From positions 1-64,000 of the forward strand of contig NZ_WEGJ01000008.1 in assembly GCF_009604385.1 (NCBI RefSeq): DNA of 64,000 nucleotides, in the 5' to 3' direction. The notes under the pieces were generated by a model, which saw only the letters and a program-made list of their open reading frames with translations, had not been told where the DNA came from and did not search any database. The DNA comes from Streptomyces smaragdinus. GTDB lineage: Bacteria > Actinomycetota > Actinomycetes > Streptomycetales > Streptomycetaceae. The position numbers and the translations under genes are program-made. Within the stretch, counting starts at the first letter, position 1, and every line of letters begins with the position of its first letter. Shown piece by piece: positions 33,168 through 42,665 of this stretch.

Positions 33168-35507
33168 GTGGCCGAGGCGGCAGACAACCACGGGACCCCC
33201 CGCAGCCCCGCCCGCCGGGGCCGGCGGCTGCCGCGCGGGCGGCGGCAGGGGCTGGCGCTGCTGGCGCTGCTGCCCGTACTGGCGGGCGTGCTGCAGCTGC
33301 CCGGCGCCGCACCGGCGCAGGCGGCGCCCTCCGGCTCGAAGACCGTCGAGGTCTCCGTCAACAGCGTGAGCCCCGCCGTCCCCGCCGCCGACGACACCGT
33401 CACCATCACCGGACAGCTGACCAACAAGGGCAAGCAGAAGGTCTCCGACGCCCGCGTCGCCCTGCGGATGACGGGCCGGCCGCTGGACAGCCGCGCCGAG
33501 ATCACCAGCGGCGCGCACCGCACCGGGTTCAACTGGGCCCAGGACGGCAACGAGCTCGTCGGCGACGCCGGCCAGAAGGACATCAAGGGCGGCCTCGCCC
33601 CCGGCGTCGCCGTCCCCTTCACCGTCAGCGTGCCCGCCGAGGACCTCGCCACCGACGGCTCCGGCGTCTACCAGGTGTCCGTCGCCGTCTCCGGTACGAC
33701 CCCGGCCACCCCGTGGGACACCGTGCTCGGCATCGAGCACACCTTCCTCCCCTGGCAGACCTCGGAGCGGGACACCAGGACGGGCCTGACGTATCTGTGG
33801 CCGCTGATCTCCACACCGCAGCTCACCGCGCGCACCGACCCCGACGAGGTGCAGACCCCGTACTTCATCAGCGACGCCCTGGAGCGCGAGCTGCGCCCCG
33901 GCGGCCGGCTCCAGGTGCTCCTCGACGAGGGCAAGGACCTGCCGGTGACCTGGGTCATCGACCCCGACCTGCTGGCCAGTGTGCACGCGATGACGAGCAA
34001 GCACTGGGTCCTCACCGAGGGCGGGAAGAAGCGCGTCGCCGCCTCCGAGGAGACGCAGCAGATCGCGCGGGCGTGGCTGGACGAGCTGCAGTCCGCCGTC
34101 CAGGGCCGCGAGGTGGTGGCCCTGCCCTACGGCGACACCGACCTCGCCTCGGTCGCCCACCGCGCCGAGGGCTCCTCCACCGTCGCCAAGCAGCTGTCCG
34201 AGGCCGTCGAGCTGTCCCAGATGACCGTGGAGAGCGTGCTCGAGGTCCCCGCCCGCACGGACGTCGCCTGGCCCGTACAGGGCGCGCTCGACCCGTCGAT
34301 CGTGAACGTCGCCGACCGCGCCGGGGCCGACAAGATCATCGCGCGCAGCGACAGCTTCAAGGAAAGCTCCGGCCTCACGTACACGCCGACCGCGGTCCGC
34401 TCCATCGGCCAGGACCGCACCGCGATCGTCACCGACGCCGCCCTGTCCCGCGGCTTCGAGGGTGACATGGTCTCCGCCGAGTCCTCGGCGCTGGCCGTGC
34501 AGGAGTTCCTGGCCCAGACCCTGATGATCACGCTGCAGGCGCCGAACCGGCAGCGCAGCGTCGTCGTCGCCCCCCAGCGCACGCCCAGCGCCGCGCAGGC
34601 GCAGACGATGGCCACCGCCCTGCGCGGGCTGTCCAACCAGTACTGGGTCACCTCCCAGGACCTCGCGGGCGCCCTCGAGGCGAAGCCCGACCCGCGCGCG
34701 AGGCGCACGGTCCCGTCGGCCGGCAGCTACCCGCGCAAGCTGCGCGCCCAGGAGCTGCGCCCCGAGACGTTCGTCGGCATCCGCGACACCCAGCAGGACC
34801 TGGAGAACTTCCGGGTCATCCTCACCGAGCCGGTCCGGGTGATCGCGCCCATCGGCAACGCCATAAAGCGTGAGCTGTCCAACCAGTGGCGCGGTGACCC
34901 GGATGGCGCAAGGGCGTACCGCGACGACGTACGCCACGAGCTCTCCCAGCTCACCGGCTCGGTCACCCTGATCGACAAGAGCGATCTGACGCTGTCGGGA
35001 CGCACCGGGGTCATCCCGGTCACCGTCCAGAACAACCTGGTGCAGGACGTGAAGGGACTCAAGGTCCGACTGACGTCCAGCAACGAGCGGCGGCTGAAGA
35101 TCAGCGAGGACCAGGTGGTGTCCGTCCCCGGCGGCCACAGCACGTCGGTGAAGTTCGAGACCACCGCCAACGCCAGCGACAACTTCACGATCACCGCGCA
35201 GCTCTACACCGCGGACGACCGGGCCTTCGGGGAAGAGAAGCGGTTCAAGGTCGAGGTAACGTCGATCACCTCGACGGTGCTGCTCGTGATCGGCGTCGGG
35301 ATCCTGCTGATCGTCCTCGCCGGCGTACGGATGTACACGCAGCGCAAGCGGGCGGCCGCCGCGGCGGAGACCGATGACGGTGATGACGGCGACAACAGCG
35401 GCGACGACGGCGACGCCGGTGTGAACGACCCGGAGGCGGGCAGCAGCGATGACACCGGACCGGCTGACGAGGCTCGTACGGAGACAGGTGAGAAGGTGGA
35501 CCGGTAG
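33168..35507 (+). CDS. Secreted, membrane-anchored protein, DUF6049-like
   Basis: This protein of about 779 residues lies directly upstream of murJ, as the DUF6049 family does in actinobacteria. A basic start and hydrophobic stretch (LALLALLPVLAGVLQLPG, then APAQAAPS) form a signal peptide. The large external part begins with a beta-rich domain (VSVNSVSPAVPAADDTVTITG). A C-terminal anchor (VLLVIGVGILLIVLAGV) is followed by an acidic cytoplasmic tail. The start is uncertain: GTG at 33168 or ATG at 33075. A role in cell-wall assembly is inferred from its neighbour only. Confidence 0.72.
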   Translation: MAEAADNHGTPRSPARRGRRLPRGRRQGLALLALLPVLAGVLQLPGAAPAQAAPSGSKTVEVSVNSVSPAVPAADDTVTITGQLTNKGKQKVSDARVALRMTGRPLDSRAEITSGAHRTGFNWAQDGNELVGDAGQKDIKGGLAPGVAVPFTVSVPAEDLATDGSGVYQVSVAVSGTTPATPWDTVLGIEHTFLPWQTSERDTRTGLTYLWPLISTPQLTARTDPDEVQTPYFISDALERELRPGGRLQVLLDEGKDLPVTWVIDPDLLASVHAMTSKHWVLTEGGKKRVAASEETQQIARAWLDELQSAVQGREVVALPYGDTDLASVAHRAEGSSTVAKQLSEAVELSQMTVESVLEVPARTDVAWPVQGALDPSIVNVADRAGADKIIARSDSFKESSGLTYTPTAVRSIGQDRTAIVTDAALSRGFEGDMVSAESSALAVQEFLAQTLMITLQAPNRQRSVVVAPQRTPSAAQAQTMATALRGLSNQYWVTSQDLAGALEAKPDPRARRTVPSAGSYPRKLRAQELRPETFVGIRDTQQDLENFRVILTEPVRVIAPIGNAIKRELSNQWRGDPDGARAYRDDVRHELSQLTGSVTLIDKSDLTLSGRTGVIPVTVQNNLVQDVKGLKVRLTSSNERRLKISEDQVVSVPGGHSTSVKFETTANASDNFTITAQLYTADDRAFGEEKRFKVEVTSITSTVLLVIGVGILLIVLAGVRMYTQRKRAAAAAETDDGDDGDNSGDDGDAGVNDPEAGSSDDTGPADEARTETGEKVDR

Positions 35508-35528
35508 GCCTGCCGAGACGATGTTGGG

Positions 35529-37835
35529 GTGGCGATGAACGCGCCGTACGACGGTGACCGGACACAGGGCACGGGTGGCGATCCCGCGGACCAGCCCGCC
35601 CCGGACCAGGCTCCCGTGAGCGCCCGGCCGGCCCCCGGCCTGCCCTGGTCGTCCCCGCAGCCCGAGCCGTACCCCCAGGACCCCTACGTGCAGGGCGCCT
35701 ACGCCAGCGACCCGTACCGCGAGCCCGACCCGCTCACGGACGTCTCCTACGACCGCGCCGCGCACCCCCCGCCGCCCCCCGGCAGCGTGCCCCCCGCGCA
35801 GCCGCTGTACCAGGCGCCCCCGGCCCCGCAGCACGGCCCGGACCCGCAGCTGTACGCCGCCCCGCCCGCCCCGGAGCCGGACGGCCCCGGCCGCCATCTG
35901 CCGTACGGCGACGCCGCCGGGGACACCCGCTACCTCGGCGTCGACGACCTGCTGACGGAGTCCGCGCAGCCGCAGGCCCAGCCGGACGCGTTCGCGCACC
36001 TCTACCGTGACCAGGACGCCACCCCGCAGCAGGCGCCGCAGGGCCCGCCGCAGAACGCCCTGCAGTACCAGCCGCAGTACGAGCCGGGGTACCGGCCGCA
36101 GCCGCAGCACCCCCAGCAGCCGTACGCCCAGCAGCAGCCCCAGCACCCCCAGCCCGCGCCGCCCCCGGAGCAGCCCGCCGTGCCCCCGCAGCGCAGCGGC
36201 GGCCGGGTGAGCAGCCTGGCCAAGTCCAGCGCCGTGATGGCCGCGGGCACCCTCGTCTCCCGGATCACCGGGTTCATCCGCCAGCTGCTGCTCGTCGCCG
36301 CCCTCGGCACCACCGTCCTCGGTGACGCCTACAGCGTCGCCTTCACCCTGCCGACGATGATCTACATCCTGACCATCGGCGGCGGGCTGAACTCGGTCTT
36401 CGTCCCGCAGCTGGTCCGCGCGATGAAGGACGACGAGGACGGCGGCGAGGCCTACGCCAACCGGCTGCTGACGCTCGTCTCCGTCATCCTCGGCGGCCTC
36501 GTGCTGGTGGCCGTGCTGGCCGCCCCGCTGCTGGTCCGGATGATGTCGGTGAGCATCGCCGACAACCCCACGCACAACTCGGTCGCGGTCGCCTTCGCCC
36601 GCTACTGTCTGCCCACCATCTTCTTCATGGGCATCCACGTCGTCATGGGCCAGATCCTCAACGCCCGCGGCCGCTTCGGCGCCATGATGTGGACCCCGGT
36701 CCTGAACAACCTCGTCGTCATCGCCACCTTCGGCCTGTTCCTGTGGGTGTACGGCACCCAGAACACCTCCGGCATGACGACCGCCACCATCACCGACGAG
36801 GGCCTCCGCCTCCTGGGCATCGGCACGCTGCTGGGCCTGGTGGTGCAGGCGCTGGCCATGGTCCCGTATCTGCGGGCGGCGGACTTCCGGCTGCGGCCGC
36901 GGTTCGACTGGAAGGGCCAGGGTCTGGGCAAGGCCGCCGCGCTCGCCAAGTGGACCGTGCTGTTCGTCCTCGCCAACCAGGCGGGCCTGCTCGTCGTCAC
37001 CCAGCTCGCCACCTGGGCCGGCGACAACGCCGCGGAGGCCGGGCACGACGGCTCCGGCATCCTCGCGTACAACAGCGCCCTGCTGATCTGGCAGATGCCG
37101 CAGGCCATCATCACCGTCTCGGTGATGGCCGCGCTGCTCCCCCGGATCTCCCGCGCCGCCGCCGACGGCGAGCCCCTCGCGGTCCGCGACGACATCTCGC
37201 ACGGCCTGCGCACCTCCGCCGTCGCCATGGTCCCGGTCGCGTTCGGCTTCGTCGCCCTGGGCATCCCGATGAGCCTGCTGCTGTTCGGCAGCGGCGGCAC
37301 CGACGGCGCCCGCTCCATCGGCCTGGTGCTGATGGCCTTCGGCCTGGGCCTCGTCCCGTACTCGGTGCAGTACGTGGTGCTGCGCGGCTTCTACGCGTAC
37401 GAGGACACCCGGACGCCCTTCTACAACACCCTCATCGTGGCCGCCGCCAACGCGGCGCTCTCCGGCCTCAGCTTCCTCCTGCTCCCGGACCGCTACGCCG
37501 TCGTCGGCATGGCCGCCGCGTACGGCATCGCCTACGCGATCGGAGTAGGCGTCGCCTGGCGCCGGCTGAAGACCCGCACGGGTGATCTGGACGGCCCGCG
37601 GGTGGTGCGCACGTACACCAGGCTGGCACTGGCGAGCGTCCCCGCCGCGGTCGTCTCCGGCCTCATCGCGCTGGGGCTGCTGAAGGCCCTCGGCGAGGGA
37701 TTCTTCGGGGCGCTCGTCGCGCTGGCCCTCGGCGGGGTGGCGCTGCTGGGCATCTTCTACGTCACCGCGCGCAGGCTGCGCATCGAGGAGCTGAACTCGC
37801 TCGTGGGGATGGTCCGTGGCCGGCTCGGACGCTGA
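35529..37835 (+). CDS. murJ: Lipid II flippase MurJ (MviN) with long Pro/Gln-rich cytoplasmic N-terminus
   Basis: This 768-residue protein carries lipid II across the membrane. Residues 1-220 are disordered and rich in Pro, Gln and Tyr (PQYEPGYRPQPQ-type). The MVN core starts at SLAKSSAVMAAGTLVSRITGFIRQ with about fourteen membrane segments, including the conserved basic residues of TM1. The long tail is a feature of actinobacterial MurJ and may bind regulators. The gene starts at GTG 35529 or ATG 35535. The next gene encodes the pseudokinase that is fused to MurJ in mycobacteria. Confidence 0.93.
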   Translation: MAMNAPYDGDRTQGTGGDPADQPAPDQAPVSARPAPGLPWSSPQPEPYPQDPYVQGAYASDPYREPDPLTDVSYDRAAHPPPPPGSVPPAQPLYQAPPAPQHGPDPQLYAAPPAPEPDGPGRHLPYGDAAGDTRYLGVDDLLTESAQPQAQPDAFAHLYRDQDATPQQAPQGPPQNALQYQPQYEPGYRPQPQHPQQPYAQQQPQHPQPAPPPEQPAVPPQRSGGRVSSLAKSSAVMAAGTLVSRITGFIRQLLLVAALGTTVLGDAYSVAFTLPTMIYILTIGGGLNSVFVPQLVRAMKDDEDGGEAYANRLLTLVSVILGGLVLVAVLAAPLLVRMMSVSIADNPTHNSVAVAFARYCLPTIFFMGIHVVMGQILNARGRFGAMMWTPVLNNLVVIATFGLFLWVYGTQNTSGMTTATITDEGLRLLGIGTLLGLVVQALAMVPYLRAADFRLRPRFDWKGQGLGKAAALAKWTVLFVLANQAGLLVVTQLATWAGDNAAEAGHDGSGILAYNSALLIWQMPQAIITVSVMAALLPRISRAAADGEPLAVRDDISHGLRTSAVAMVPVAFGFVALGIPMSLLLFGSGGTDGARSIGLVLMAFGLGLVPYSVQYVVLRGFYAYEDTRTPFYNTLIVAAANAALSGLSFLLLPDRYAVVGMAAAYGIAYAIGVGVAWRRLKTRTGDLDGPRVVRTYTRLALASVPAAVVSGLIALGLLKALGEGFFGALVALALGGVALLGIFYVTARRLRIEELNSLVGMVRGRLGR

Positions 37836-37923
37836 GCCCGCGGCGGTGCGGACACAACCTTCCGCGTCCGGCACGTGTCGTGGTTAGCAGGCGGTGCGGG
37901 CACAATTGGCAGGAGTCTGAATA

Positions 37924-39717
37924 GTGGGGCCGGTGCGGACAACGACTGGGGAGGCAGGAACGACGGTGTCGGAACGGAGCACGGCGGCCGTCTCCTCGGC
38001 GGACGACCCCAACGACGCGGAAGGCACGACGCGGGACGAGCGGGCGCCCGGCACGCCGGCCGCCGCGGAGGCTGGGACGACCGCGGCCGGTACGGATACG
38101 AAGACCGCGGACGACACCCCGGCGGACACGACCCCGCCGGACGAGACCCCCACCGACGAGACGGCCACCGACGAGGCGCCCGCCGAAGACGCCCCGAAGG
38201 CCGTCCCCGCACCGCCCGAGCTGCACAGCGGGCACAAGCTGGCCGGGCGCTACCGGCTGGAGGAGTGCCTCACCAAACTCGACGGCTTCAGCAGCTGGCG
38301 CGCCGTCGACGAGAAGCTGCGCCGCGCGGTCGGCATCCACGTCCTGCCGGCCGGGCATGACCGCGCCACCCCGGTGCTGGCCGCCGCCCGCTCCTCCGCC
38401 CTGCTGGGTGACCCTCGCTTCGTCCAGGTCCTCGACGCGATCGCCGAGGACGAGCTCTCCTACGTCGTCCACGAGTGGCTGCCCGACGCCGTCGAGCTGA
38501 GCACGCTCCTCGCGGGCGGCCAGCCCCTCGAGGCGCACGAGGCCTACCAGCTCGTCCAGCAGGTCTCCCAGGCGATGACCGCCGCCCACCGCGAGGGCCT
38601 GGCGCACCTGTGCCTGTCCCCGTCCGCCGTGCTGCGCACCTCCAGCGGCCAGTACCGCATCCGCGGCCTCGCCGTACAGGCGGCGCTGCGCGGCATCAGC
38701 GCCGAGCGCCCGCAGCGCACGGACACCGAGGCCGTCGGCGCCCTGCTGTACGCGTCCCTCACGGCCCGCTGGCCGTACGAGGAGGACGCGTACGGCCTGC
38801 AGGGCCTGCCCAAGGGCAGCAAGGGCAGCAGCCTCCCCGCCCCCGACCAGGTGCGCGCCGGAGTGCACCGCGGGCTCTCCGAGCTCGCCATGCGGGCGCT
38901 GGTGAACGACGGCGCCACCCCCACCCGCCTCGAGCCGCCGTGCACCACCCCCGAGGAGCTCTCCGCCGCGGTGGCGAAGCTTCCCCGCATCCGCCCGCCG
39001 GAGCCGGCGTACACCGCGCCCGAGGCCTTCCGCGCCGCCCCGTACCGGCCGGCCCACCCCGGTGCCCCGGCGCCGACCGTCGCCACGCCGACGCTGCCGG
39101 GCCGTACCGGCAAGGCGCTGAAGTGGAGCGTGTCCGCGCTGCTGATCGCCGCGCTGGCCCTGGGCAGCTGGCAGCTGGCCGACACCCTGATGAACCGCGG
39201 CTCCCAGTCCGACGACAACGCCGGGGACCAGCAGCGGTCGTCCGTCCGGCACCCGCCCGCGCCCGCCGGGGGCAAGCCGGTCACGATCAGCGCGGTACGG
39301 GACTTCGACCCGCTCGGCAACGGCGAGGAGACGCCGAGCTCCGTGCCCAAGGCGTACGACGGTAACGCCGCCACGTTCTGGAACAGCCAGTGGTACACGA
39401 ACAGCCGGTTCGGCAATCTGAAGTCCGGCATCGGCCTCATCCTCGACCTCGGCAAGGCCCGGCAGGTCGGCGGCGTGAAAGTCACCCTCGTCGGTGACAC
39501 CGCCGTCGCGGCCATGGCCGCTCCCCGTGCCACCACCGCGATGCCCGGCGACCTGTCGGGCTTCGCGCAGTTCGACACCGGCAAAGGCAACGATCTGACG
39601 CTGAAGCCGAAGAAGCCGGTGATCACAAGGTACGTTCTGGTGTGGCTCACGGAGCTGCCCATGGGAACGGACGGGCAGTTCCGTGGCAAGATCTCGGAGA
39701 TCTCCGTCACGAGCTGA
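37924..39717 (+). CDS. Membrane pseudokinase with external discoidin-like domain (MviN partner)
   Basis: This is a 597-residue protein. An acidic Thr/Asp/Pro-rich start (1-95) precedes a kinase-like domain (about 105-340). The glycine loop is poor, the HRD catalytic loop reads HLCLSPSAVLR without Asp, and no DFG is visible, so it should not phosphorylate. One membrane segment (about 400-422) is followed by an external beta-rich domain like F5/8 type C modules (AYDGNAATFWNSQWYT). Mycobacterial MviN carries the same parts in one chain. GTG at 37924 has AGGAG; GTG at 37966 is an alternative. Confidence 0.82.
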   Translation: MGPVRTTTGEAGTTVSERSTAAVSSADDPNDAEGTTRDERAPGTPAAAEAGTTAAGTDTKTADDTPADTTPPDETPTDETATDEAPAEDAPKAVPAPPELHSGHKLAGRYRLEECLTKLDGFSSWRAVDEKLRRAVGIHVLPAGHDRATPVLAAARSSALLGDPRFVQVLDAIAEDELSYVVHEWLPDAVELSTLLAGGQPLEAHEAYQLVQQVSQAMTAAHREGLAHLCLSPSAVLRTSSGQYRIRGLAVQAALRGISAERPQRTDTEAVGALLYASLTARWPYEEDAYGLQGLPKGSKGSSLPAPDQVRAGVHRGLSELAMRALVNDGATPTRLEPPCTTPEELSAAVAKLPRIRPPEPAYTAPEAFRAAPYRPAHPGAPAPTVATPTLPGRTGKALKWSVSALLIAALALGSWQLADTLMNRGSQSDDNAGDQQRSSVRHPPAPAGGKPVTISAVRDFDPLGNGEETPSSVPKAYDGNAATFWNSQWYTNSRFGNLKSGIGLILDLGKARQVGGVKVTLVGDTAVAAMAAPRATTAMPGDLSGFAQFDTGKGNDLTLKPKKPVITRYVLVWLTELPMGTDGQFRGKISEISVTS

Positions 39718-39769
39718 ACGAGGACGCCGGCTCGGGAGTCACAGCGACCACCTGGGGAGGGGGCGGGCC

Positions 39770-40486
39770 TTGGAGCAGCCGGGCAACGACGTCACCGACG
39801 ACCGGGAGCTGATCGCCCGCCACGTCGCGGGCGACCCGGACGCCTTCGCGGAAATCGTCAGACGCCACCGCGACCGTCTCTGGGCGGTGGCCCTGCGCAC
39901 CCTGGGGGACAGGGAGGAGGCGGCCGACGCCCTCCAGGACGCCCTCGTCTCCGCCTTCCGCGCCGCCCACACCTTCCGCGGCCAGTCCGCCGTCACGACC
40001 TGGCTGCACCGCATCACGGTGAACGCCTGCCTGGACCGCGTCCGCAAGGCCGCCACCCGGCGCACCTCCCCCGTCGCGGACACCGAGCGCTTCGAGCAGC
40101 TGCTGGAGCCCGCGGAATCCGCCGCCGCCCCCGCCGAGCGCCTCGATCTGCACCGCGAGCTGTTCGCCGCCCTCGCCACGCTCCCCTCAGAGCAGCGGGC
40201 GGCGCTGATCCTGGTCGACATGCAGGGCTACCCGGTCGCCGAGGCCGCCGCGATCCTGGGCGCCCCCGTGGGTACGGTGAAGAGCCGCTGCGCCCGCGGC
40301 CGGGCCCGGCTGCTGCCCCTCGTCACGCATCTCCGTCCGCCGAACCCGTCCGATCCCCCGAATCCGCCGGGCCCACCAGGCCCGCGCAGGAACCCGGACG
40401 GCGCCCCGTCCGTCCCACAGACGGCGGGCAGCGCGGACACCACCCATGAGGCAGGCACCAGGAAGGGCGGAGGTGACATCGCATGA
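39770..40486 (+). CDS. sigM: ECF sigma factor SigM
   Basis: This 238-residue ECF sigma has region 2 (DAFAEIVRRHRDRLWAVALRTLGDREEAADALQDALVSAFRA) and region 4 (LPSEQRAALILVDMQGYPVAEAAAILGAPVGTVKSRCARGRARL). The tail is Pro-rich. I chose the TTG at 39770, preceded by GGGGAGGGGG; an upstream ATG at 39683 lies inside the pseudokinase gene. Its stop overlaps the anti-sigma gene by ATGA. The order murJ-pseudokinase-sigM-anti-sigma-trxB is conserved around actinobacterial origins. Confidence 0.88.
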   Translation: MEQPGNDVTDDRELIARHVAGDPDAFAEIVRRHRDRLWAVALRTLGDREEAADALQDALVSAFRAAHTFRGQSAVTTWLHRITVNACLDRVRKAATRRTSPVADTERFEQLLEPAESAAAPAERLDLHRELFAALATLPSEQRAALILVDMQGYPVAEAAAILGAPVGTVKSRCARGRARLLPLVTHLRPPNPSDPPNPPGPPGPRRNPDGAPSVPQTAGSADTTHEAGTRKGGGDIA

Positions 40487-41466
40487 CGCCGGAGAAGCAG
40501 ACCTCCGTCACCGGCTGGCACCCTGACGTCGAGGCGATCGCCGACTACGCCGAGGGCCTCCTCGAGCCGCAGCCTGCCGCCACCGTCGAGGCACATCTGG
40601 AGCACTGCGGACTCTGCACCGACATCCGGCTGTCGCTGGACGAGATCGGCTCGATGCTGGGCGAGCTCGGCGAGCTCCCGCCCGCACCCGACATCACCAT
40701 CCCCGACGACATCGCCGCCCGGATCGACGCGGCGCTGGCCGCCGAGCCGATGCCGGTTTCACGTGAAACCACGCCCGGTGTTTCACGTGAAACCGCGACA
40801 GCCGCGACTCCCGGATCCGCCGTTTCACGTGAAACCACGCCCGGCGCACCCTCCCGCCCGTTCGGTCACGCGCCCGGCTCCACCGGCCCCGGCCGTCCAC
40901 GCCGGCGCCGGCTGGGCCGCGTACTCGTCGGCGCGTCCCTGGGCATCGCCCTCCTCGGCTCGCTCGTGTTCCTGGCCCAGCTCTCCCTCTCCCCCTCGGA
41001 CGGCTCGAAGGACGCCGCGGTGAGCCAGGACTCGGCCGCCGGCGAGAAAACCGGACCCCAGTCCCAGTCGGGGACGGAACTCAATCAGGAGACCCTCGGG
41101 GGCCGCGTCCACGAGCTGCTGAGCACGGGCGGCGCCCATGGCTACTCCAGCGCACCGGACACGATGAAGAAGGGGGACACGGAGCCGCTCTCCCCGGATT
41201 CACCACGGGCACAGGAAACGCAGGGAGCCCCGGCCGCGGGCACCCCCGTGCGCGTACCGTCGTGCGTCCGGCAGGCCGTGGACGCCACGGGCGACCCGAT
41301 CGCCGTCGAGCGGGAGACCGTCCGGGGCGACGAGGCCCTGCTGCTGGTCTTCACCGACCCCGACGATCCCGCGTACGTCGACGCCTACGTCGTCGATCTG
41401 CGGTGCGACACGGACAGCGACCGCAGGGCGGAGCTGCTGCTGCGGGACCGCTACCCCCGCCCGTAA
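40483..41466 (+). CDS. Membrane anti-sigma factor with zinc-type HxxxCxxC motif
   Basis: This 327-residue protein should hold SigM at the membrane. The N-terminal anti-sigma domain contains His38-x3-Cys42-x2-Cys45, the ZAS motif that can be redox-sensitive. One membrane segment lies at about 145-167, followed by an external domain. The linker at 92-118 contains the peptide Val-Ser-Arg-Glu-Thr three times, each translated from a parS site. ATGA coupling to sigM supports the partnership. It ends before the SigR-type promoter of trxB. Confidence 0.85.
   Translation: MTPEKQTSVTGWHPDVEAIADYAEGLLEPQPAATVEAHLEHCGLCTDIRLSLDEIGSMLGELGELPPAPDITIPDDIAARIDAALAAEPMPVSRETTPGVSRETATAATPGSAVSRETTPGAPSRPFGHAPGSTGPGRPRRRRLGRVLVGASLGIALLGSLVFLAQLSLSPSDGSKDAAVSQDSAAGEKTGPQSQSGTELNQETLGGRVHELLSTGGAHGYSSAPDTMKKGDTEPLSPDSPRAQETQGAPAAGTPVRVPSCVRQAVDATGDPIAVERETVRGDEALLLVFTDPDDPAYVDAYVVDLRCDTDSDRRAELLLRDRYPRP
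40756..40769. promoter_or_regulatory. parS site (first of a triplet)
   Basis: A perfect GTTTCACGTGAAAC lies in frame inside the anti-sigma gene and is read as VSRET. Confidence 0.95.
40780..40793. promoter_or_regulatory. parS site (second of a triplet)
   Basis: A perfect copy lies 24 bp after the first, in the same reading frame. Confidence 0.95.
40822..40835. promoter_or_regulatory. parS site (third of a triplet)
   Basis: A perfect copy lies 42 bp after the second, again in frame and read as VSRET. Confidence 0.95.
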
Positions 41467-41538
41467 GCCCTCTGCCGGCCCCCGCGAGCCACGGCACGAG
41501 CCCTTCCCGGGGGCGGGCAGCCGTGCCATCGGGTATCG

Positions 41539-41564
41539 GGAATGCCGGGCCCGTAGGATCCGTT
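41539..41564 (+). promoter_or_regulatory. SigR-type promoter of trxBA
   Basis: GGAAT at 41539-41543 is followed by exactly 18 bases and GTT at 41562-41564. This is the consensus of the thiol-stress sigma factor SigR in Streptomyces. It lies about 75 bp before the trxB start and fits the known SigR control of trxBA. Confidence 0.8.
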
Positions 41565-41640
41565 AGGTGGTGTGACAGGCCCCCTCCCGGGGGGCCGGCG
41601 CCACTAGGTACGCAGTCGGCATGAGACAAGGAAGTATCCC

Positions 41641-42621
41641 GTGAGCGACGTCCGTAACGTGATCATCATCGGCTCTGGGCCCGCGGGCTACACGGCCGCG
41701 CTGTACACGGCCCGCGCTTCCCTGAAGCCGCTGGTCTTCGAGGGCGCCGTGACAGCCGGTGGTGCGCTGATGAACACCACCGAGGTGGAGAACTTCCCCG
41801 GTTACCGCGACGGCATCATGGGCCCCGACCTGATGGACAACATGCGGGCCCAGGCGGAGCGCTTCGGCGCCGAGCTGGTCCCGGACGACATCATCTCCGT
41901 GGACCTCACCGGTGACATCAAGACCGTCACCGACACGGCCGGGACCGTGCACCGCGCGAAGGCCGTGATCGTCGCGACGGGCTCCCAGCACCGCAAGCTC
42001 GGGCTGCCCCGCGAGGACGAGCTGTCCGGCCGCGGCATCTCCTGGTGTGCCACCTGTGACGGCTTCTTCTTCAAGGAGCACGACATCGTGGTCGTCGGCG
42101 GCGGTGACACGGCGATCGAGGAGGCGACCTTCCTCTCCCGCTTCGCCAAGTCCGTGACGATCGTGCACCGCCGGGACGCGCTGCGTGCCTCCAAGGCGAT
42201 GCAGGAGCGCGCCTTCGCCGACCCGAAGATCTCGTTCGTCTGGGACAGCGAGGTCACCGAGATCCACGGCGACGTCAAGCTCTCCGGTGTCACCCTGCGG
42301 AACGTGAAGACGGGGGAGACCTCCCGGCTGCCCGTCACCGGACTGTTCATCGCGATCGGCCACGACCCGCGGACGGAGCTCTTCAAGGACCAGCTGAAGC
42401 TGGACGGCGAGGGCTATCTGACCGTGGACGCGCCGAACACCCGGACCAACCTCACCGGCGTCTTCGGTGCCGGCGACGTCGTGGACCACACCTACCGTCA
42501 GGCGATCACGGCGGCCGGCACGGGCTGCTCCGCCGCCCTGGACGCCGAGCGCTTCCTCGCCGCCCTCGCGGACAGCGAGAAGACCGCAGAGCCGGAGAAG
42601 ACGGCCGCCACCGCCGTCTGA
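41641..42621 (+). CDS. trxB: Thioredoxin reductase
   Basis: This 326-residue FAD enzyme uses NADPH to reduce thioredoxin. The FAD loop is GSGPAGYTAALYTARA, the redox pair is Cys136-Ala-Thr-Cys139 in SWCATCDGFFF, the NADPH loop is VVGGGDTAIEEATFL, and FGAGDV lies near the end. It starts with GTG at 41641. trxA follows after 44 bp in the same transcript, and the SigR-type promoter stands upstream. Confidence 0.97.
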   Translation: MSDVRNVIIIGSGPAGYTAALYTARASLKPLVFEGAVTAGGALMNTTEVENFPGYRDGIMGPDLMDNMRAQAERFGAELVPDDIISVDLTGDIKTVTDTAGTVHRAKAVIVATGSQHRKLGLPREDELSGRGISWCATCDGFFFKEHDIVVVGGGDTAIEEATFLSRFAKSVTIVHRRDALRASKAMQERAFADPKISFVWDSEVTEIHGDVKLSGVTLRNVKTGETSRLPVTGLFIAIGHDPRTELFKDQLKLDGEGYLTVDAPNTRTNLTGVFGAGDVVDHTYRQAITAAGTGCSAALDAERFLAALADSEKTAEPEKTAATAV

Positions 42622-42665
42622 CCCAGACCACCCACCCCCCGCACAACGAGGCAAAGGAGACCACC

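Noticed and set aside
33114..37874. 1586-codon open frame on the minus strand
   Set aside because: It lies antisense to the DUF6049-like and murJ genes, has low-complexity Gly/Arg/Asp/His content typical of high-GC shadow frames and no recognisable domain.
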